Source: Frigidibacter mobilis (GTDB taxonomy: Bacteria > Pseudomonadota > Alphaproteobacteria > Rhodobacterales > Rhodobacteraceae). From it: 64,000 nucleotides of DNA. The DNA lies in NCBI RefSeq assembly GCF_001620265.1, contig NZ_CP012661.1:3100001-3164000 (forward strand), given 5' to 3'. Positions 23,685-35,194 of the stretch are shown here, piece by piece (the stretch's first letter is position 1; each line of letters starts with the position of its first letter). The notes beneath the pieces were generated by a model, which ran no database searches, had not been told where the DNA came from, and saw only the letters and a list, made by a program, of their open reading frames with translations. A program made the translations under genes and the position numbers.

Positions 23685-25118
23685 TCAGTTGCCGCGGCGG
23701 CCGGCGCTGGCCGCCAGCGGGAACACCTTGGCCGGGTTCAGCAGCCAGGCCGGGTCGAACACATCCTTGACGCGCATCTGCGCCTCAAGGTCGGCGGGGG
23801 TGAACTGCACCCCCATCAGGTCGCGCTTCTCGATGCCCACGCCATGCTCGCCGGTCAGGCAGCCGCCGACCTCGACGCACAGCGTCAGGATCTCGGCGCC
23901 CAGCTTCTCGCACAGCTCCAGCTGGCCCGGCGTGTTGGCGTGGTAGAGGATCAGCGGATGCATGTTGCCATCGCCGGCGTGGAAGACATTGGCCACCTCC
24001 AACCCGTATTCCGCCGACAGCTCGCCGATGCGGCGCAGCACCTGCGGCAGGGCCGACACCGGGATGGTGCCGTCAAGGCACATGTAATCGTTGATCTGCC
24101 CCATCGCGCCGAAGGCCGATTTGCGGCCCAGCCAGATGCGTTTGGCTTCCTCCTCGGACCGGCTTTCGCGGAACTCCACCGGGCTGTGGCGCTCGGCGAT
24201 GCTGCGGATCAGGCCCAGCTGCTCGTCGATCTCGGCCGGCGAACCCTCGACCTCGATAATCAGCAGCGCCTCGCAATCGGGGTAGCCGGCATGGGCGAAA
24301 TCCTCGGTAGCGCGGATGCAGGGGCGGTCCATGAACTCGATGGCGACGGGCAGAACCCCGGCGCGGATGATGTCGGCGACGCAGGCGCCCGCCACTTCCG
24401 AGGAGTCGAACCCGATCAGCACCGGCCGCGCGCCTTCTGGCTTGGCGAGGATGCGCAAGGTGGCTTCGGTTACCACGCCCAGCTGGCCCTCCGAGCCGCA
24501 GATCACGCCCAAGAGGTCCAGCCCCGGCGCATCGAGATGCGCACCGCCGATCTCCAGAACCTCGCCCGCCATCGTCACCAGCGTGACGCCCAGAAGGTTG
24601 TTGGTCGTGACCCCGTATTTCAGGCAATGCGCCCCGCCGGAGTTCATGGCGATATTTCCCGCGATGGCGCAGGCGAGCTGGCTGGAGGGATCGGGGGCAT
24701 AGAAGAAGCCGTCCTGCTCGATGGCCCCGGTCACCGACAGGTTGGTGCGCCCCGCCTCCACCCGGATGATGCGGTCGGCATAGTCCACCTCCAGCACCCG
24801 GGTCATCCGCGCGACGCCAAGGATCACGCTGTCCTCGGACGGCATGGCGCCGCCCGCAAGGCTGGTCCCGGCGCCGCGGGGGACCACCTTGACACCCTCG
24901 GCGTAGCAGACCTTCAGCGCGGCGGCGACCTCGGCTGTGCTGCGCGGCAGGATCGCGGCAAGGGGCGGGCAGCGATAGGCGGCGAGCGCATCGCATTCAT
25001 AGGCGCGCAATTCCACCGGATCGTCGATCACCGCATCGGCGGGCAGCACCTCGCGCAGGCGCGCGACGATGGCGGGCTTGCGGCCGAGGGTGCGGGCATC
25101 GGGGGCGGGCATCTGCAC
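23685..25118 (-). CDS. glcD: Glycolate oxidase subunit GlcD (FAD-linked oxidase)
   Basis: The catalytic subunit that oxidises glycolate (and often D-lactate) to glyoxylate. It has 477 residues. The FAD-binding loop VVPRGAGTSLAGGAMPSED, the motif DPSSQLACAIAGNIAMNSGG and the C-terminal oxidase signatures NVFHAGDGNMHPLILYHAN and GGCLTGEHGVGIEKRDLM are intact. It is the first gene of glcD-glcE-membrane protein-glcF. A GGTAATATTACC palindrome lies 51 bp upstream of its start. Confidence 0.95.
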   Translation of the reverse strand: MQMPAPDARTLGRKPAIVARLREVLPADAVIDDPVELRAYECDALAAYRCPPLAAILPRSTAEVAAALKVCYAEGVKVVPRGAGTSLAGGAMPSEDSVILGVARMTRVLEVDYADRIIRVEAGRTNLSVTGAIEQDGFFYAPDPSSQLACAIAGNIAMNSGGAHCLKYGVTTNNLLGVTLVTMAGEVLEIGGAHLDAPGLDLLGVICGSEGQLGVVTEATLRILAKPEGARPVLIGFDSSEVAGACVADIIRAGVLPVAIEFMDRPCIRATEDFAHAGYPDCEALLIIEVEGSPAEIDEQLGLIRSIAERHSPVEFRESRSEEEAKRIWLGRKSAFGAMGQINDYMCLDGTIPVSALPQVLRRIGELSAEYGLEVANVFHAGDGNMHPLILYHANTPGQLELCEKLGAEILTLCVEVGGCLTGEHGVGIEKRDLMGVQFTPADLEAQMRVKDVFDPAWLLNPAKVFPLAASAGRRGN

Positions 25119-25168
25119 GGGGCGACCTCCGGGGGCTGGCTTGGTCAGGCGGGCTGGATATCCGGTAA

Positions 25169-25180
25169 GGTAATATTACC
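25169..25180. promoter_or_regulatory. Palindrome between divergent glcD and DUF599 genes
   Basis: GGTAATATTACC is a perfect 12-bp palindrome with flanking A/T. FadR-subfamily GntR regulators such as GlcC bind GGT-N-ACC type sites, so this may be the glc operator. No such regulator gene lies in the window. Confidence 0.5.
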
Positions 25181-25226
25181 AATTTTGGGATTTGGCAAGC
25201 GATCCATCGCCCGCTAGGCTGCTGGG

Positions 25227-25934
25227 ATGATCCTGGACCATCTTTTCCATTTCGGCCCGCTGGATGCCGTCGCGCTGCTGTGGCTCTTTCTGGGCTGGTG
25301 GGCGGTCGGGCGCGTGATCGAGCGCCCGCCGACGGGCAAACCTTCCGTATCGGTGCTGATGCGCGATTTCCGCCGGGCCTGGATGGTGGAGTTCGTGACC
25401 CGCACCCCCCGCATCTTCGATGGCAACATCATCGGCAGCCTGCGCCAGGGCACCACCTTCTTCGTGTCGGCGACGATGCTGTCGATCGGCGGCGGCATCG
25501 CCCTGATCGGCAATGCCGACCAGCTTTCCGGGCTGGCCCGCGATCTGGCGCAGGCCGAGGCGCCGGCGGGGGTATGGGAGATCAAGATCCTGGTGATCCT
25601 GCTGTTCGTGGTCGATGCCTTCCTGAAATTCGTCTGGGCGCACCGGCTGTTCGGCTATTGCGCGATCCTGATGGCGGCGGTTCCCAACGACCCGCAACAC
25701 CCGGCGGCCCTGCCCCGCGCGGCACAGGCGGCAGAGGTGAACATCCAGGCCGCCAAGAACTTCAACGCCGGGCTGCGGTCGGTCTATTTCGCGCTTGGAG
25801 CGATGCCCTGGCTGCTGGGGGCGGCACCGCTGCTGCTGTCCTCGACCGCCACGATCTATGTGCTGTGGCGGCGCGAGTTCGCCTCGCAGTCGCGGATGGT
25901 GATGATGCGCAGCCTGCCGGAGCGCGAGGGTTAA
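25227..25934 (+). CDS. DUF599 family membrane protein
   Basis: A 235-residue integral membrane protein of unknown function with about four helices: the N-terminal DAVALLWLFLGWWAVGR, TTFFVSATMLSIGGGIALI, ILVILLFVVDAFLKFVWA and the C-terminal ALGAMPWLLGAAPLLLSS. Family pieces include GNIIGSLRQGTTFF and HRLFGYCAILMAAVP. Its stop overlaps the end of the convergent VWA-like gene by 4 bp. Confidence 0.85.
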   Translation: MILDHLFHFGPLDAVALLWLFLGWWAVGRVIERPPTGKPSVSVLMRDFRRAWMVEFVTRTPRIFDGNIIGSLRQGTTFFVSATMLSIGGGIALIGNADQLSGLARDLAQAEAPAGVWEIKILVILLFVVDAFLKFVWAHRLFGYCAILMAAVPNDPQHPAALPRAAQAAEVNIQAAKNFNAGLRSVYFALGAMPWLLGAAPLLLSSTATIYVLWRREFASQSRMVMMRSLPEREG

Positions 25935-28021
25935 CGCCGCCCCTCGCGCAGCCAGGCGCCGAGGATGAGACCGGAGGCCAGCAGCAGGAACACCCAAGGT
26001 GGCAGCAAGGGCGCGACGCTGAGGCCCACGGTCGCATGCGCCTCGCGCGGGGTGATGCCGATCCAGCCGCGGCCCGCAGCGGGGCGGCCCTCGCGCACGG
26101 TGCGGATATCGGGCATCCCGTCTTCCAGCCGCACGGCGCCGCCATTGCGGGGGGCCATCGCGGGCGCCAGCGGCTCGGCCGAGGCGATGGTGGATTCGAA
26201 CTCGCGCGGGGCCGAGGGGCCGACGGCGAAGACACGGCTTTGATCGCCCTCCTGCATCCGGTAGAGGCCGATTTCCGGCGCGGCGAATTCGGCCACATGG
26301 CGCCCCGGCCCGAGTTCCTGCATCGGCAGCACGGTTTCGGTGCCGTCCGGGTGGGTGATCGTCACCTCGCGCGGACCGCTGCCGAGGGTGCGTCGGGTGA
26401 TCGTCATCTGCTGCCCTTCGGCGGTGACAGTCAGCGCCTCTTCCTCCAGCTCGGGCTCCTTCATCATCCAGTGCGCCAGCCGGCGCAGCAGCTCCAGCTG
26501 CGGCCCGCCGCCTTCGAAGCCGCGCGACCACAGCCAGGCCTGGTCGGAGGCCAGAAGCGCGATCCGCCCCTCGCCGGCGCGGTCCAGCACCAGCAGCGGG
26601 CGGCCGTCCGCGCCCTCCATCACCGTCTCGCCGGTGGTCTCGGCCAGGTCCACCATCCGCATCCAGCGGCCCCAGGCGGGCTGGCCCGCGGCACGTTCCG
26701 GCGCGCCCCCGCCTTCGGGCCTGAACCCGTCCAGCCCCTCGGTCACCGGATGACGCTGGCCAAGCTCCGACACGGTGGGCAGGAAGCCGCGCTCCAGTAC
26801 CCGCGCGGTGGGGCGGGCGGGCAGGATTTCCGCCAGCGAGGAATGATAGACGCTTTCGACGCTGGCGAATTCCGGCCCGGCGCTGACCAGCACCGCACCG
26901 CCCCCCAGCACGTAATCGCGGATATTGTCGAAATAGCTCGGCGGCAGGATCCCGCGCTGGCTGTAGCGGTCGAAGATGATGAGGTCGAACTGGTCGATCT
27001 TCTCGACGAACAGTTCCTGCGTCGGGAAGGCGATCAGCGACAGCTCGGAGACCGGCACGCCGTCCTGCTTTTCGGGCGGGCGCAGGATGGTGAAATGCAC
27101 GAGGTCGACCGAGGCGTCGGATTTCAGCAGGTTGCGCCAGGTGCGCTCGCCGGCATGGGGCTCGCCCGAGACCAGCAGCACCCGCAGCCGGTCGCGCACG
27201 CCATTGATCTGCACCACGGCAGCGTTGTTGCGGTCGGTCAGCTCGCCCTCGGAGGCGGCGAGGTCGAACTGCACCACGTTCTGCCCGCCATGCTCCAGCG
27301 TCAGCGCCAGTTCCAGATCGGTTTCCACCGGCACCTGATAGGTTTCGGGCGCGCCGCCGTCGATGGCCAGCGTCACATCGACCGGGCGCCCGGCCTCGGC
27401 AGCGGGCATCGCGCCCATCTCCTCGATGCGCACCACCACCGACAAGGGCTCGCCGATGATGCCGAAGGCCGGCGCGGTCTTCACCACCAGCCGCCGGTCC
27501 CAGTCGACGGCGCGCCCGGTCTGCAGCAGTGTCAGCGGCGCGGGCATGTCGGGGGCGAGGGCAAGGTCATGCGCCTGCCCGTCGGAAATCAGGATCGCGC
27601 CGGCCACCCGGGCGCGCGGTTCTTCGGCCAGCGCCGCGGACAGCGCTGTCATCAGCAGGGAGCCGGCATCCTCGGCGCCGTCGCCCAGGTCGATGCGGCG
27701 CAGTTCGGTGTTGGGCAGCGCCGCGATCTCGGCCTCGACCCGCGCCACGGCGGCGGCGGTCTGTTCCGCGCGCCCGGGCAGGGACTGGCTGGCGCTGCCA
27801 TCCACCACCATCAGCACGATGTCGGACAGCGGCTGGCGGTCTTCCGTCTCCAGCGCCGGGCCGGCAAGCGCGGCCAAGAGCGCCATCGCGGCAAGCCCGC
27901 GCAGCCACCAGCCGGGCAGCCCGCGCCACAGCGCCAGCGCCACCATCAGCCCGGCCAGCACCGCGGCTGCCCAGATCAGCGGCGAGGGCAGAAGCGCGTC
28001 AAATACGATCCGCTGCACCAT
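25931..28021 (-). CDS. Membrane protein with VWA-like and GATase-like regions
   Basis: A 696-residue protein, last gene of the MoxR operon. Two N-terminal helices (residues about 13-57) and one near the C-terminus (PLLPPWVFLLLASGLILGAW) anchor it. Residues 67-85 contain a MIDAS-like DGSAS (LMVVDGSASQS), then AGAILISDGQAHD. The middle holds a glutamine-amidotransferase-like region (LIIFDRYSQRGILPP, DYVLGGGAVLVSAGPEFAS) without an obvious catalytic Cys. It probably works in a periplasmic or membrane complex assembled by the MoxR ATPase. The start at 28021 overlaps the preceding stop (TAATG). Confidence 0.8.
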   Translation of the reverse strand: MVQRIVFDALLPSPLIWAAAVLAGLMVALALWRGLPGWWLRGLAAMALLAALAGPALETEDRQPLSDIVLMVVDGSASQSLPGRAEQTAAAVARVEAEIAALPNTELRRIDLGDGAEDAGSLLMTALSAALAEEPRARVAGAILISDGQAHDLALAPDMPAPLTLLQTGRAVDWDRRLVVKTAPAFGIIGEPLSVVVRIEEMGAMPAAEAGRPVDVTLAIDGGAPETYQVPVETDLELALTLEHGGQNVVQFDLAASEGELTDRNNAAVVQINGVRDRLRVLLVSGEPHAGERTWRNLLKSDASVDLVHFTILRPPEKQDGVPVSELSLIAFPTQELFVEKIDQFDLIIFDRYSQRGILPPSYFDNIRDYVLGGGAVLVSAGPEFASVESVYHSSLAEILPARPTARVLERGFLPTVSELGQRHPVTEGLDGFRPEGGGAPERAAGQPAWGRWMRMVDLAETTGETVMEGADGRPLLVLDRAGEGRIALLASDQAWLWSRGFEGGGPQLELLRRLAHWMMKEPELEEEALTVTAEGQQMTITRRTLGSGPREVTITHPDGTETVLPMQELGPGRHVAEFAAPEIGLYRMQEGDQSRVFAVGPSAPREFESTIASAEPLAPAMAPRNGGAVRLEDGMPDIRTVREGRPAAGRGWIGITPREAHATVGLSVAPLLPPWVFLLLASGLILGAWLREGRR

Positions 28022-30796
28022 TATTGCCCCAGCCTTTCCAGCAGCGCCGGCACATGAACCTGATCGGATTTGTAATTCCCGGTCAGCACATGCATCACCA
28101 GATTGACGCCGAAGCGATAGGCGATCTCGCGCTGCCGTTCCCGGCGAAGCCGCGCCCCACCGGGAACATCGGCAGGCCCCGGTCGTCCACCGCCCAGGCC
28201 GCGGCCCAGTCATTGCCGCCGATCACCACCGGCGTGACGCCATCGTTGAGATTGCGGAACGGCATCCCCTCGGCCTGTTCGGCCCCCGCGGCCGAGGCCT
28301 CGACCCAGATCCCGCGGCCCTGATAGCGGCCGGGGAAATCCTGCAGCAGGTAAAAGGTGCGGGTCAGCACGTGATCCTCGGGGATCGGCTCCAGCGGCGG
28401 CACGTCCAGCGGCGCGGCCAGCGCCTGCAGCTTGCGGCCCGCGGGGCTGGCCGCGCCGAAGCCCGCCACATCCGCGTCGCGGGTGTCGAACAGGATCATG
28501 CCGCCGGTGTGCAGGAAGCGGTTGAGCTTGAGGTAGGCGTTCGGCGTAGGTGCGGGCTGATCGGGCGTCACCGGCCAGTAAAGGAACGAGAACACCGCCA
28601 GATCGTCGGTTTCCAGGTTCACCGCCATCGGCGCGCCAGGCTCCACCGAGGTGCGCCGGTAGAGCACATCGCCCAGCCCCTTCAGCCCCGCCGCGGCCAC
28701 CCGGTCCACCTGCGCATCGCCGGTCATCACATGGCCGAGCACCACTTCAGAAGAGGCGCGCAGGGCCAGCGTGTCTGCCGTCTCCTGCGCGCGCAGCCCT
28801 TGCGGCACGATCAGCAGCAGCGCCAGCGCAACAGAGACCGCCGCCCCGCCCCGCCGCAGCCGCGACAGCCGCCCCGCCAGCAGCAGCGAGGCGAGGATAT
28901 CGACCAGCAGCAGCGCCAGTGCCAGCGCCAGCAGCGGTCCTTGCAGCGGCAGTTCGGCCCGCGCCTCGCCGCCCTCCACCGCCACACTGGCAGGCCAGGT
29001 GGCCGGCACCAGCGCCCGGTCTGCCGCCACCGCATTCACCGCCAGCCGCCGGTCGCCCGAGGCATAGATGCCCGGCGGCAGGTCGGGCGCAAGCACCGGA
29101 TCGGCCATCCGCGCGCCCGGGATGCCGGGCAGGTCGCCCGCCTCCTGCAGCGCGCCGAAGGCATCGAGCCTGCGTTCGGCCACCCAGATGGTGCCCTCCA
29201 GGTCGGCCGCTTCGGGCGCGGCGGGGCGGGTGGCCAGCGCCAGCCGCTCCATCATCTGCACGAAGAGGCCCGAGAGCGGCAAGGACGACCATTCGGCATT
29301 GGCGGTGACGTGGAACAGGATCACCTGCCCCTGCCCCGATCTGCGCGCCGTGACCAGCGGCGTACCATCCTCCAGCGCGGCGATGGTGTTTTCGGTCAGC
29401 TGCGGGTCGGGTTCGGCCATCACCTGCGCGCGCACCGTCACGTCGCCGGGCAGCGGCAGCCCGTGGAAGGGCGAGCTTTCCGGGAAGGGTTGCAGCGCCT
29501 TCGGCTCTCCCCAGCTCATCGCACCGCCAACGCTGCGGCCACCGGCGCGCAGCCGCACCGGCAGCAGCGGGTCCATCACGCCGCGGCCCTCTTCGCTGGC
29601 CGCCAGCCGCGGGCCGGCAAAGCGGATCAGCAGGCCGCCATCGCTGATCCAGTCCAGCAGCGCATCGGATTCGGTTTCCGTCACCCTTGCCACATCGGCC
29701 ATGATGATCGCGTCGGGATCGGCCAGCAGGATATCGGCCAGCGTGCCGCCGATCAGGTCGGCCGAGGGTTCCAGCGCCTGCTGCAGGTAATGGGTCGGGG
29801 CCAACAGCTCCAGCCCCTCGCGCGCGGCGCCGCCGCCGTCGATCAGCGCAATCTCGCGCCGGCGGAGGGAGTCGCCAGCCAGCGAGACGGATCCGGCGGT
29901 GGACTCGCCGACGATCTGGAAGCGGGTGATGCGGTTGCGCAGTTCGGGCGGCAAGTCGAACTGCGCCTCGGCCCGCGCCTCGCCCGCAGGGAATGTCACC
30001 GTCTCGCGCGCCAGTTCCCGCGGAATGCCAAGCGGGTCGAGGCCCATCGCGGCGACATCGGCCTGCGCCTCGGCGCCCGTGGCGGCGCGCAGCACCGGCA
30101 CCCGCAGCGCGCCATCGGCGTAGGTGGCCGGGCCAGCGCCCGGATCAGGCGCGGGCTTTGCTGCACGGTCACGCTGCCGCGGCCCTGCAGGGCGTCCAGC
30201 AGTTCGGCACGGCCGTCACGGTCCAGCCCGTCCGACAGCCACAGCGTGTCGAACCGGCCCCCGGGTAGCGCCGCGGCAAGATCGGCCATCGCCGCGGCAG
30301 AAGGCTCCCACGCGCGCGGGGCAAGGCTGCCGACATGCGGGGCAGCGTCCCCGGCGGATTGAAACACCGGGATACCCGCCTCGGGCATCGACAGGTTCAC
30401 CAGCGCAACGGGGCGGCCCGCAGACTCGGCCGCATCCAGCGCGGCTTCGATCCGCGCCTCGGCGCGCGACCAGTCGCGGGCAGAGGCCCAGCTGGCATCG
30501 GCCACGATCAGCAGCGGCCCGCTGCCGCCAGAGGGCGCGGCGGGGTTCAGCACCGGCCCGGCAAAGCCCAGGATCGCGGCAGCCACCGCCAGCATCCGCA
30601 GCAGCAGCAACCACCACGGCGTGCGATCCGTCACCTGTTCATCATCGGTCAGCCCCAGCAGCAGCGCCACGCCCGGAAACCGCCGGCGGATCGGCGCGGG
30701 CGGCACCGCGCGCAGCAGGATCCACAGCAGCGGCAGCGCGACCAGCCCCAGCAAGAGCCAGGGCGCGGCAAATCCGATAGGGCCAAGGATCAGCAT
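28021..30796 (-). pseudogene. DUF4159 / BatA-type membrane protein gene, broken by two frameshifts
   Basis: About 925 residues if repaired. The N-terminus (from 30796: MLILGPIGFAAPWLLLGLVA) is a BatA-like membrane domain with PIRRRFPGVALLLGL. The frame breaks near 30135 at GGCCCGG, where one added base joins RLIRAL to PATYADGALRVPVLR. The long middle (to about 28160) runs through ELLAPTHYLQQALEPSADLI to the DUF4159 domain (NAYLKLNRFLHTGGMILFDT). A second break near 28155 (GCCGGGAACGG, one G missing) separates the tail ERQREIAYRFGVNLVMHVLT. The stop is at 28021-28023. Both breaks are single-base losses in G/C runs. Function is unknown. The operon suggests an envelope-linked complex. Confidence 0.8.
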
Positions 30797-31683
30797 CAGG
30801 CCAGTCGCTCCATCGCGTGAAACAGCCACAGCAGCGCGGCAGGGGCCGGGTCGCCGGTGTGGTGGCACGAATACTGCCAGCCGGTACGGGCAGCCAGCGT
30901 CGCCAGCCGGTCCTTGCGCTCTGCCAGACGCTCCAGATAGCGGTCCCGCAGATCGCCGGCCTTGCGGGTTTCATGGGCCAGCATCCCGCCCATGCTCTCG
31001 AAGATGGTGCGGCCCTGATAGGGGAAGGCCTCTTCCACCGGGTCCAGCACCTGCAGCAGCGCGCCGGTGACGCCGCGGTCTGCCGCCTCGGTCAGCGCGG
31101 TCTCCACCGCGACCGGGTCGCCCATGAAATCCGAGATGAAGACCGCCCGCGCATGGGGCAGCATCGCCCGGCCCTCGGGCGCGCCATAGTCGGCCTCGCC
31201 GCCGGGGCCGTCAGCCGCGCGGCCAGGCGCATCAGTTGCACCTCGCCCGCCCGTGGCGGGATGGCGGGATCGGCCAGCCCGACCCGCTCGCCCGAGCGGA
31301 TCAGCAGCACCGCCAGCGCCAGCGCCAGCAGGCGGGCGCGGTCGGATTTGGCGGGGCGGCTGTCATCGCCGCTGAACTCCATCGAGCGGGCGTCATCCAC
31401 CCACAGATGCACCGATTGCGCCGCCTGCCATTCGCGTTCGCGCACGAAATGCGCATCGGCGCGGGCCGAGCGGCGCCAGTCGATGGCGCGCGCCTCATCC
31501 CCTGATGCGCGGCGCGGTATTGCCAGAACTCGTCGCCAAGCCCGGCCCGGCGGCGACCATGCGCGCCGAGCTGCACCGTCGCCGCAAGCTGCCGCGCCGC
31601 GGCCAGCAATGGCGGCAGGATATGCGACATCTCCTCGGCGCGGCGGCGCAGGCCGGCCGAGGTGTGCTGGGGCGCAGCTGCGC

Positions 31684-31687
<4 letters not shown>
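30796..31687 (-). pseudogene. DUF58 family protein gene, broken by two frameshifts
   Basis: About 297 residues if repaired, the usual DUF58 length. The pieces are LAATVQLGAHGRRRAGLGDE with FWQYRAAHQG (31687 to about 31500), DEARAIDWRRSARADAHFVR with VREREWQAAQSVHLWVDDAR (to about 31205), and YGAPEGRAMLPHARAVFISD onward (to 30796). The breaks are a GGGG run at 31499-31502 that needs a fifth G, and a CCCC run at 31204-31207 that needs a fifth C. The start is GTG overlapping the MoxR stop, and the stop overlaps the DUF4159 start (ATGA). DUF58 proteins are partners of MoxR ATPases. Confidence 0.85.
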
Positions 31688-32705
<1,018 letters not shown>

Positions 32706-32765
32706 GACATCGCCTCCTTGATGGGTCATAGTCTGACCTTAGCGCAAATAGCCGGGCAGGCACCA

Positions 32766-33383
32766 ATGGCAAAAACACCTGACACAGAAGTGAACGCAGG
32801 CGCAGCATCCGGCCCCACCGCCGAGGGGCTGGCGGCGGCGGCGCGGAGCGCGGGCCAGAAGGGCCCGCCGCCGGTTCACCTGTGGAACCCGCCCTTCTGC
32901 GGCGATCTCGACATGGAAATCCGCCGCGACGGCACGTGGTTCTACCTTGGCACGCCCATCGGCCGGCCGGCGCTGGTCAAGCTGTTCTCGTCGATCCTGC
33001 GCAAGGATGGGGAGGCCTATTTCCTGGTCACGCCGGTGGAAAAGGTCGGGATCCGGGTCGAGGACGCGCCCTTCGTCGCCGTCGATGCCGAGGTGTCGGG
33101 CACGGGCCGCGCGCAGGATCTGACCTTCACCACCCATGTGGGCGACAGCGTCACCGCCGGGCCGGAGCATCCGATCCGGGTAGAGCGGGATGCCGCAACG
33201 GGCGAGCCCTCGCCCTATGTGCTGGTGCGCGCGAACCTGGAAGCGCTGATCGACCGCAAGACCTTCTACCGGCTGGTAGAGCGCGGGGTGCATGAAGACC
33301 AGGGCGGCACAAGCTGGTTCGGCCTGTGGTCGGGCGGCGCGTTCTTCAAGGTGATCCCCTCGGCGGAGCTGGGGGACGGCTGA
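32766..33383 (+). CDS. DUF1285 domain-containing protein
   Basis: A 205-residue cytoplasmic protein. DUF1285 pieces are PPVHLWNPPFCGDLDMEIRR, GTWFYLGTPIGRPALVKLFS, ILRKDGEAYFLVTPVEKVGI and YVLVRANLEALIDRKTFYRL. The function of the family is unknown. It is divergent from the moxR operon (60 bp apart) and its stop overlaps the start of the next gene (TGATG). Confidence 0.88.
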   Translation: MAKTPDTEVNAGAASGPTAEGLAAAARSAGQKGPPPVHLWNPPFCGDLDMEIRRDGTWFYLGTPIGRPALVKLFSSILRKDGEAYFLVTPVEKVGIRVEDAPFVAVDAEVSGTGRAQDLTFTTHVGDSVTAGPEHPIRVERDAATGEPSPYVLVRANLEALIDRKTFYRLVERGVHEDQGGTSWFGLWSGGAFFKVIPSAELGDG

Positions 33384-34144
33384 TGCCACGGTTCGCAGCG
33401 AACCTCACGTTCCTGTTCACCGAACTGCCGTTCCTGGAGCGGTTCGGGGCGGCGAAAGCGGCGGGGTTCGACGCGGTCGAGGTGCTGTTCCCCTATGACT
33501 TTGCCGCGCAGGAAATGCGGGCACGGCTGGTCGAGCACGATCTGGCCTTCGTGCTGCAGAACACGCCGCCGCCGAACTGGGCCGGGGGCGACCGGGGATT
33601 TGCCGCGGTGCCGGGGTCCGAGGCGCGGTTCCGCACCGATTTCGATCGCTGCCTGCGCTATGCGGGCGTGCTGAAGCCGCAGCATATCCATGTGATGGCG
33701 GGCCGGGCGCAGGGCGCGGTGGCGCGGGCGGCCTATCTGCGCAACCTGCGATGGGCCTGCGCCCGGGCGCCGGGCACCACCCTGACCATCGAGCCGCTGA
33801 ACGGGGGCGACATGCCGGGCTATTTCCTGAACGACTTCGCGCAGGCGGCCGAGATCCTGGACGAGGTGGGCGCGCCGAACCTGGGCCTGCAGTTCGACGC
33901 CTATCATGCGCAGATCCTCACCGAGGATGTTGCAGGGGCATGGGAGACCTACGGGCACCGCGCCGTGCATGTGCAGATCGCCGGGGTGCCGGGGCGGCAC
34001 GAACCAAGGGGCGGCGCGGTGGACTGGCCGGGCTTCTTCGCGGCAGTGGACAGGTCGGGCTATGCCGGATGGGTCAGCGCGGAATACAATCCGGAGGCCT
34101 CGACTACCGAGGGCCTCGGCTGGCTGGCCGCCGCGCGCGGTTAG
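33383..34144 (+). CDS. Hydroxypyruvate isomerase family protein (TIM barrel)
   Basis: A 253-residue protein of the Hyi/OtnI group, which interconverts hydroxypyruvate with tartronate semialdehyde or isomerises 2-oxo-tetronates. Typical features are the start MPRFAANLTFLFTELPFLER, AAKAAGFDAVEVLFPYDF, HIHVMAGRA, TLTIEPLNGGDMPGYFLN (catalytic Glu), LGLQFDAYHAQILTEDVA, VQIAGVPGRHEP and WVSAEYNPEA. Start and stop are coupled to the DUF1285 gene. A link to glycolate/glyoxylate metabolism (glcDEF, 10 kb away) is possible. Confidence 0.88.
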   Translation: MPRFAANLTFLFTELPFLERFGAAKAAGFDAVEVLFPYDFAAQEMRARLVEHDLAFVLQNTPPPNWAGGDRGFAAVPGSEARFRTDFDRCLRYAGVLKPQHIHVMAGRAQGAVARAAYLRNLRWACARAPGTTLTIEPLNGGDMPGYFLNDFAQAAEILDEVGAPNLGLQFDAYHAQILTEDVAGAWETYGHRAVHVQIAGVPGRHEPRGGAVDWPGFFAAVDRSGYAGWVSAEYNPEASTTEGLGWLAAARG

Positions 34145-34154
34145 GCGGGGGCGG

Positions 34155-35078
34155 TTAGGCGGGGGCGCAGCCGCCCGCGCAGCCCGATTGCCGGGTCTCG
34201 GCCTCCAGCGTGGCATGGGCCAGCCCGAACCTTGCGCGCAGCATCGCCTTGACGCGCCCCACCACCTCGGCAAAGTCGCGGCCCTCCGCCAGCACCAGAT
34301 GCGCCTCGACCGAACTGCGCCGCTCGTCGATTTGCCACAGATGCAGGTGATGCACCTCCTCGACCCCGTCCTCGGCGGCGATGGCGGCGGCGATTTCCGC
34401 CTGGCGCAGATCGGGCGGCGCACCCAGCATCAGGATCCGCAGCACCGGCGCCAAGTCTGACAGCACATGCCACAGGATATAGGCCGAGATCCCCAGCGTG
34501 ATGATCGGATCGACCAGCCACCAGTCATAGAGCAGGATCAGCGTACCGCCGATCATCACCGCCACCGACGAGCCGGCATCGGCCAGGTTGTGCAGGAATG
34601 CCGCGCGGATGTTGACGCTGTCCTTCGACAGCCGCCATGTCAGCGCCGCGGTGGCGATGTCGATGACCAGCGCCACGCCGGCAAGGATCACCACGATCCA
34701 GCCCAGAACCGGCTGCGGATCGAGCATCCGCATCACCGCCTCGTAGCCCAGCCACAGCGAGATCAGGATCAGCGTGGTGTAATTGACCAGCGCCGCCACC
34801 ACCTCGATCCGGGCATAGCCGAAGGTCATGGCCGCGTCTGCCGGGCGCCGGGCAATGCGGCGGGCGGCGAAGGCGATGACCAGCGAGACGGCATCGGACA
34901 GGTTGTGAACCGCATCGGCGATCAGCGCGACAGAGCCGGAGACGATGCCGCCAATGATCTGCGCGACGGTGAGCAACAGGTTCACGGCGACGGCGGCGCC
35001 GACCCTGCGGTCGCCGGCATCGGCAGAGAGATGGGAATGGCCATGCGAATGGCCGTGATGCGAATGGTCATGCGGCAT
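34155..35078 (-). CDS. Cation diffusion facilitator (zinc/cobalt-type efflux transporter)
   Basis: A 307-residue inner-membrane divalent-cation/proton antiporter with six helices. The N-terminus is His-rich (MPHDHSHHGHSHGHSH). Metal-site motifs are ALIADAVHNLSDAVSLVIAF in helix 2 and RAAFLHNLADAGSSVAVMIG in helix 5. The C-terminal cytoplasmic domain ends with a Cys pair (SGCAGGCAPA), which is unusual and may bind metal. Zinc is the likeliest substrate. The repeat at 35195-35359 lies just upstream. Confidence 0.93.
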   Translation of the reverse strand: MPHDHSHHGHSHGHSHLSADAGDRRVGAAVAVNLLLTVAQIIGGIVSGSVALIADAVHNLSDAVSLVIAFAARRIARRPADAAMTFGYARIEVVAALVNYTTLILISLWLGYEAVMRMLDPQPVLGWIVVILAGVALVIDIATAALTWRLSKDSVNIRAAFLHNLADAGSSVAVMIGGTLILLYDWWLVDPIITLGISAYILWHVLSDLAPVLRILMLGAPPDLRQAEIAAAIAAEDGVEEVHHLHLWQIDERRSSVEAHLVLAEGRDFAEVVGRVKAMLRARFGLAHATLEAETRQSGCAGGCAPA

Positions 35079-35194
35079 TGGGGGCGCTCCGGTCCTGCGG
35101 AAGCAGCCTCTGCCAGGGCGGCGGAGAGGTCAAGCGGTGCAAGGTCGCGGGTCTTTGGTCTGCCAAGCGAGCTGGTGCCCAACATCACCGCCCT

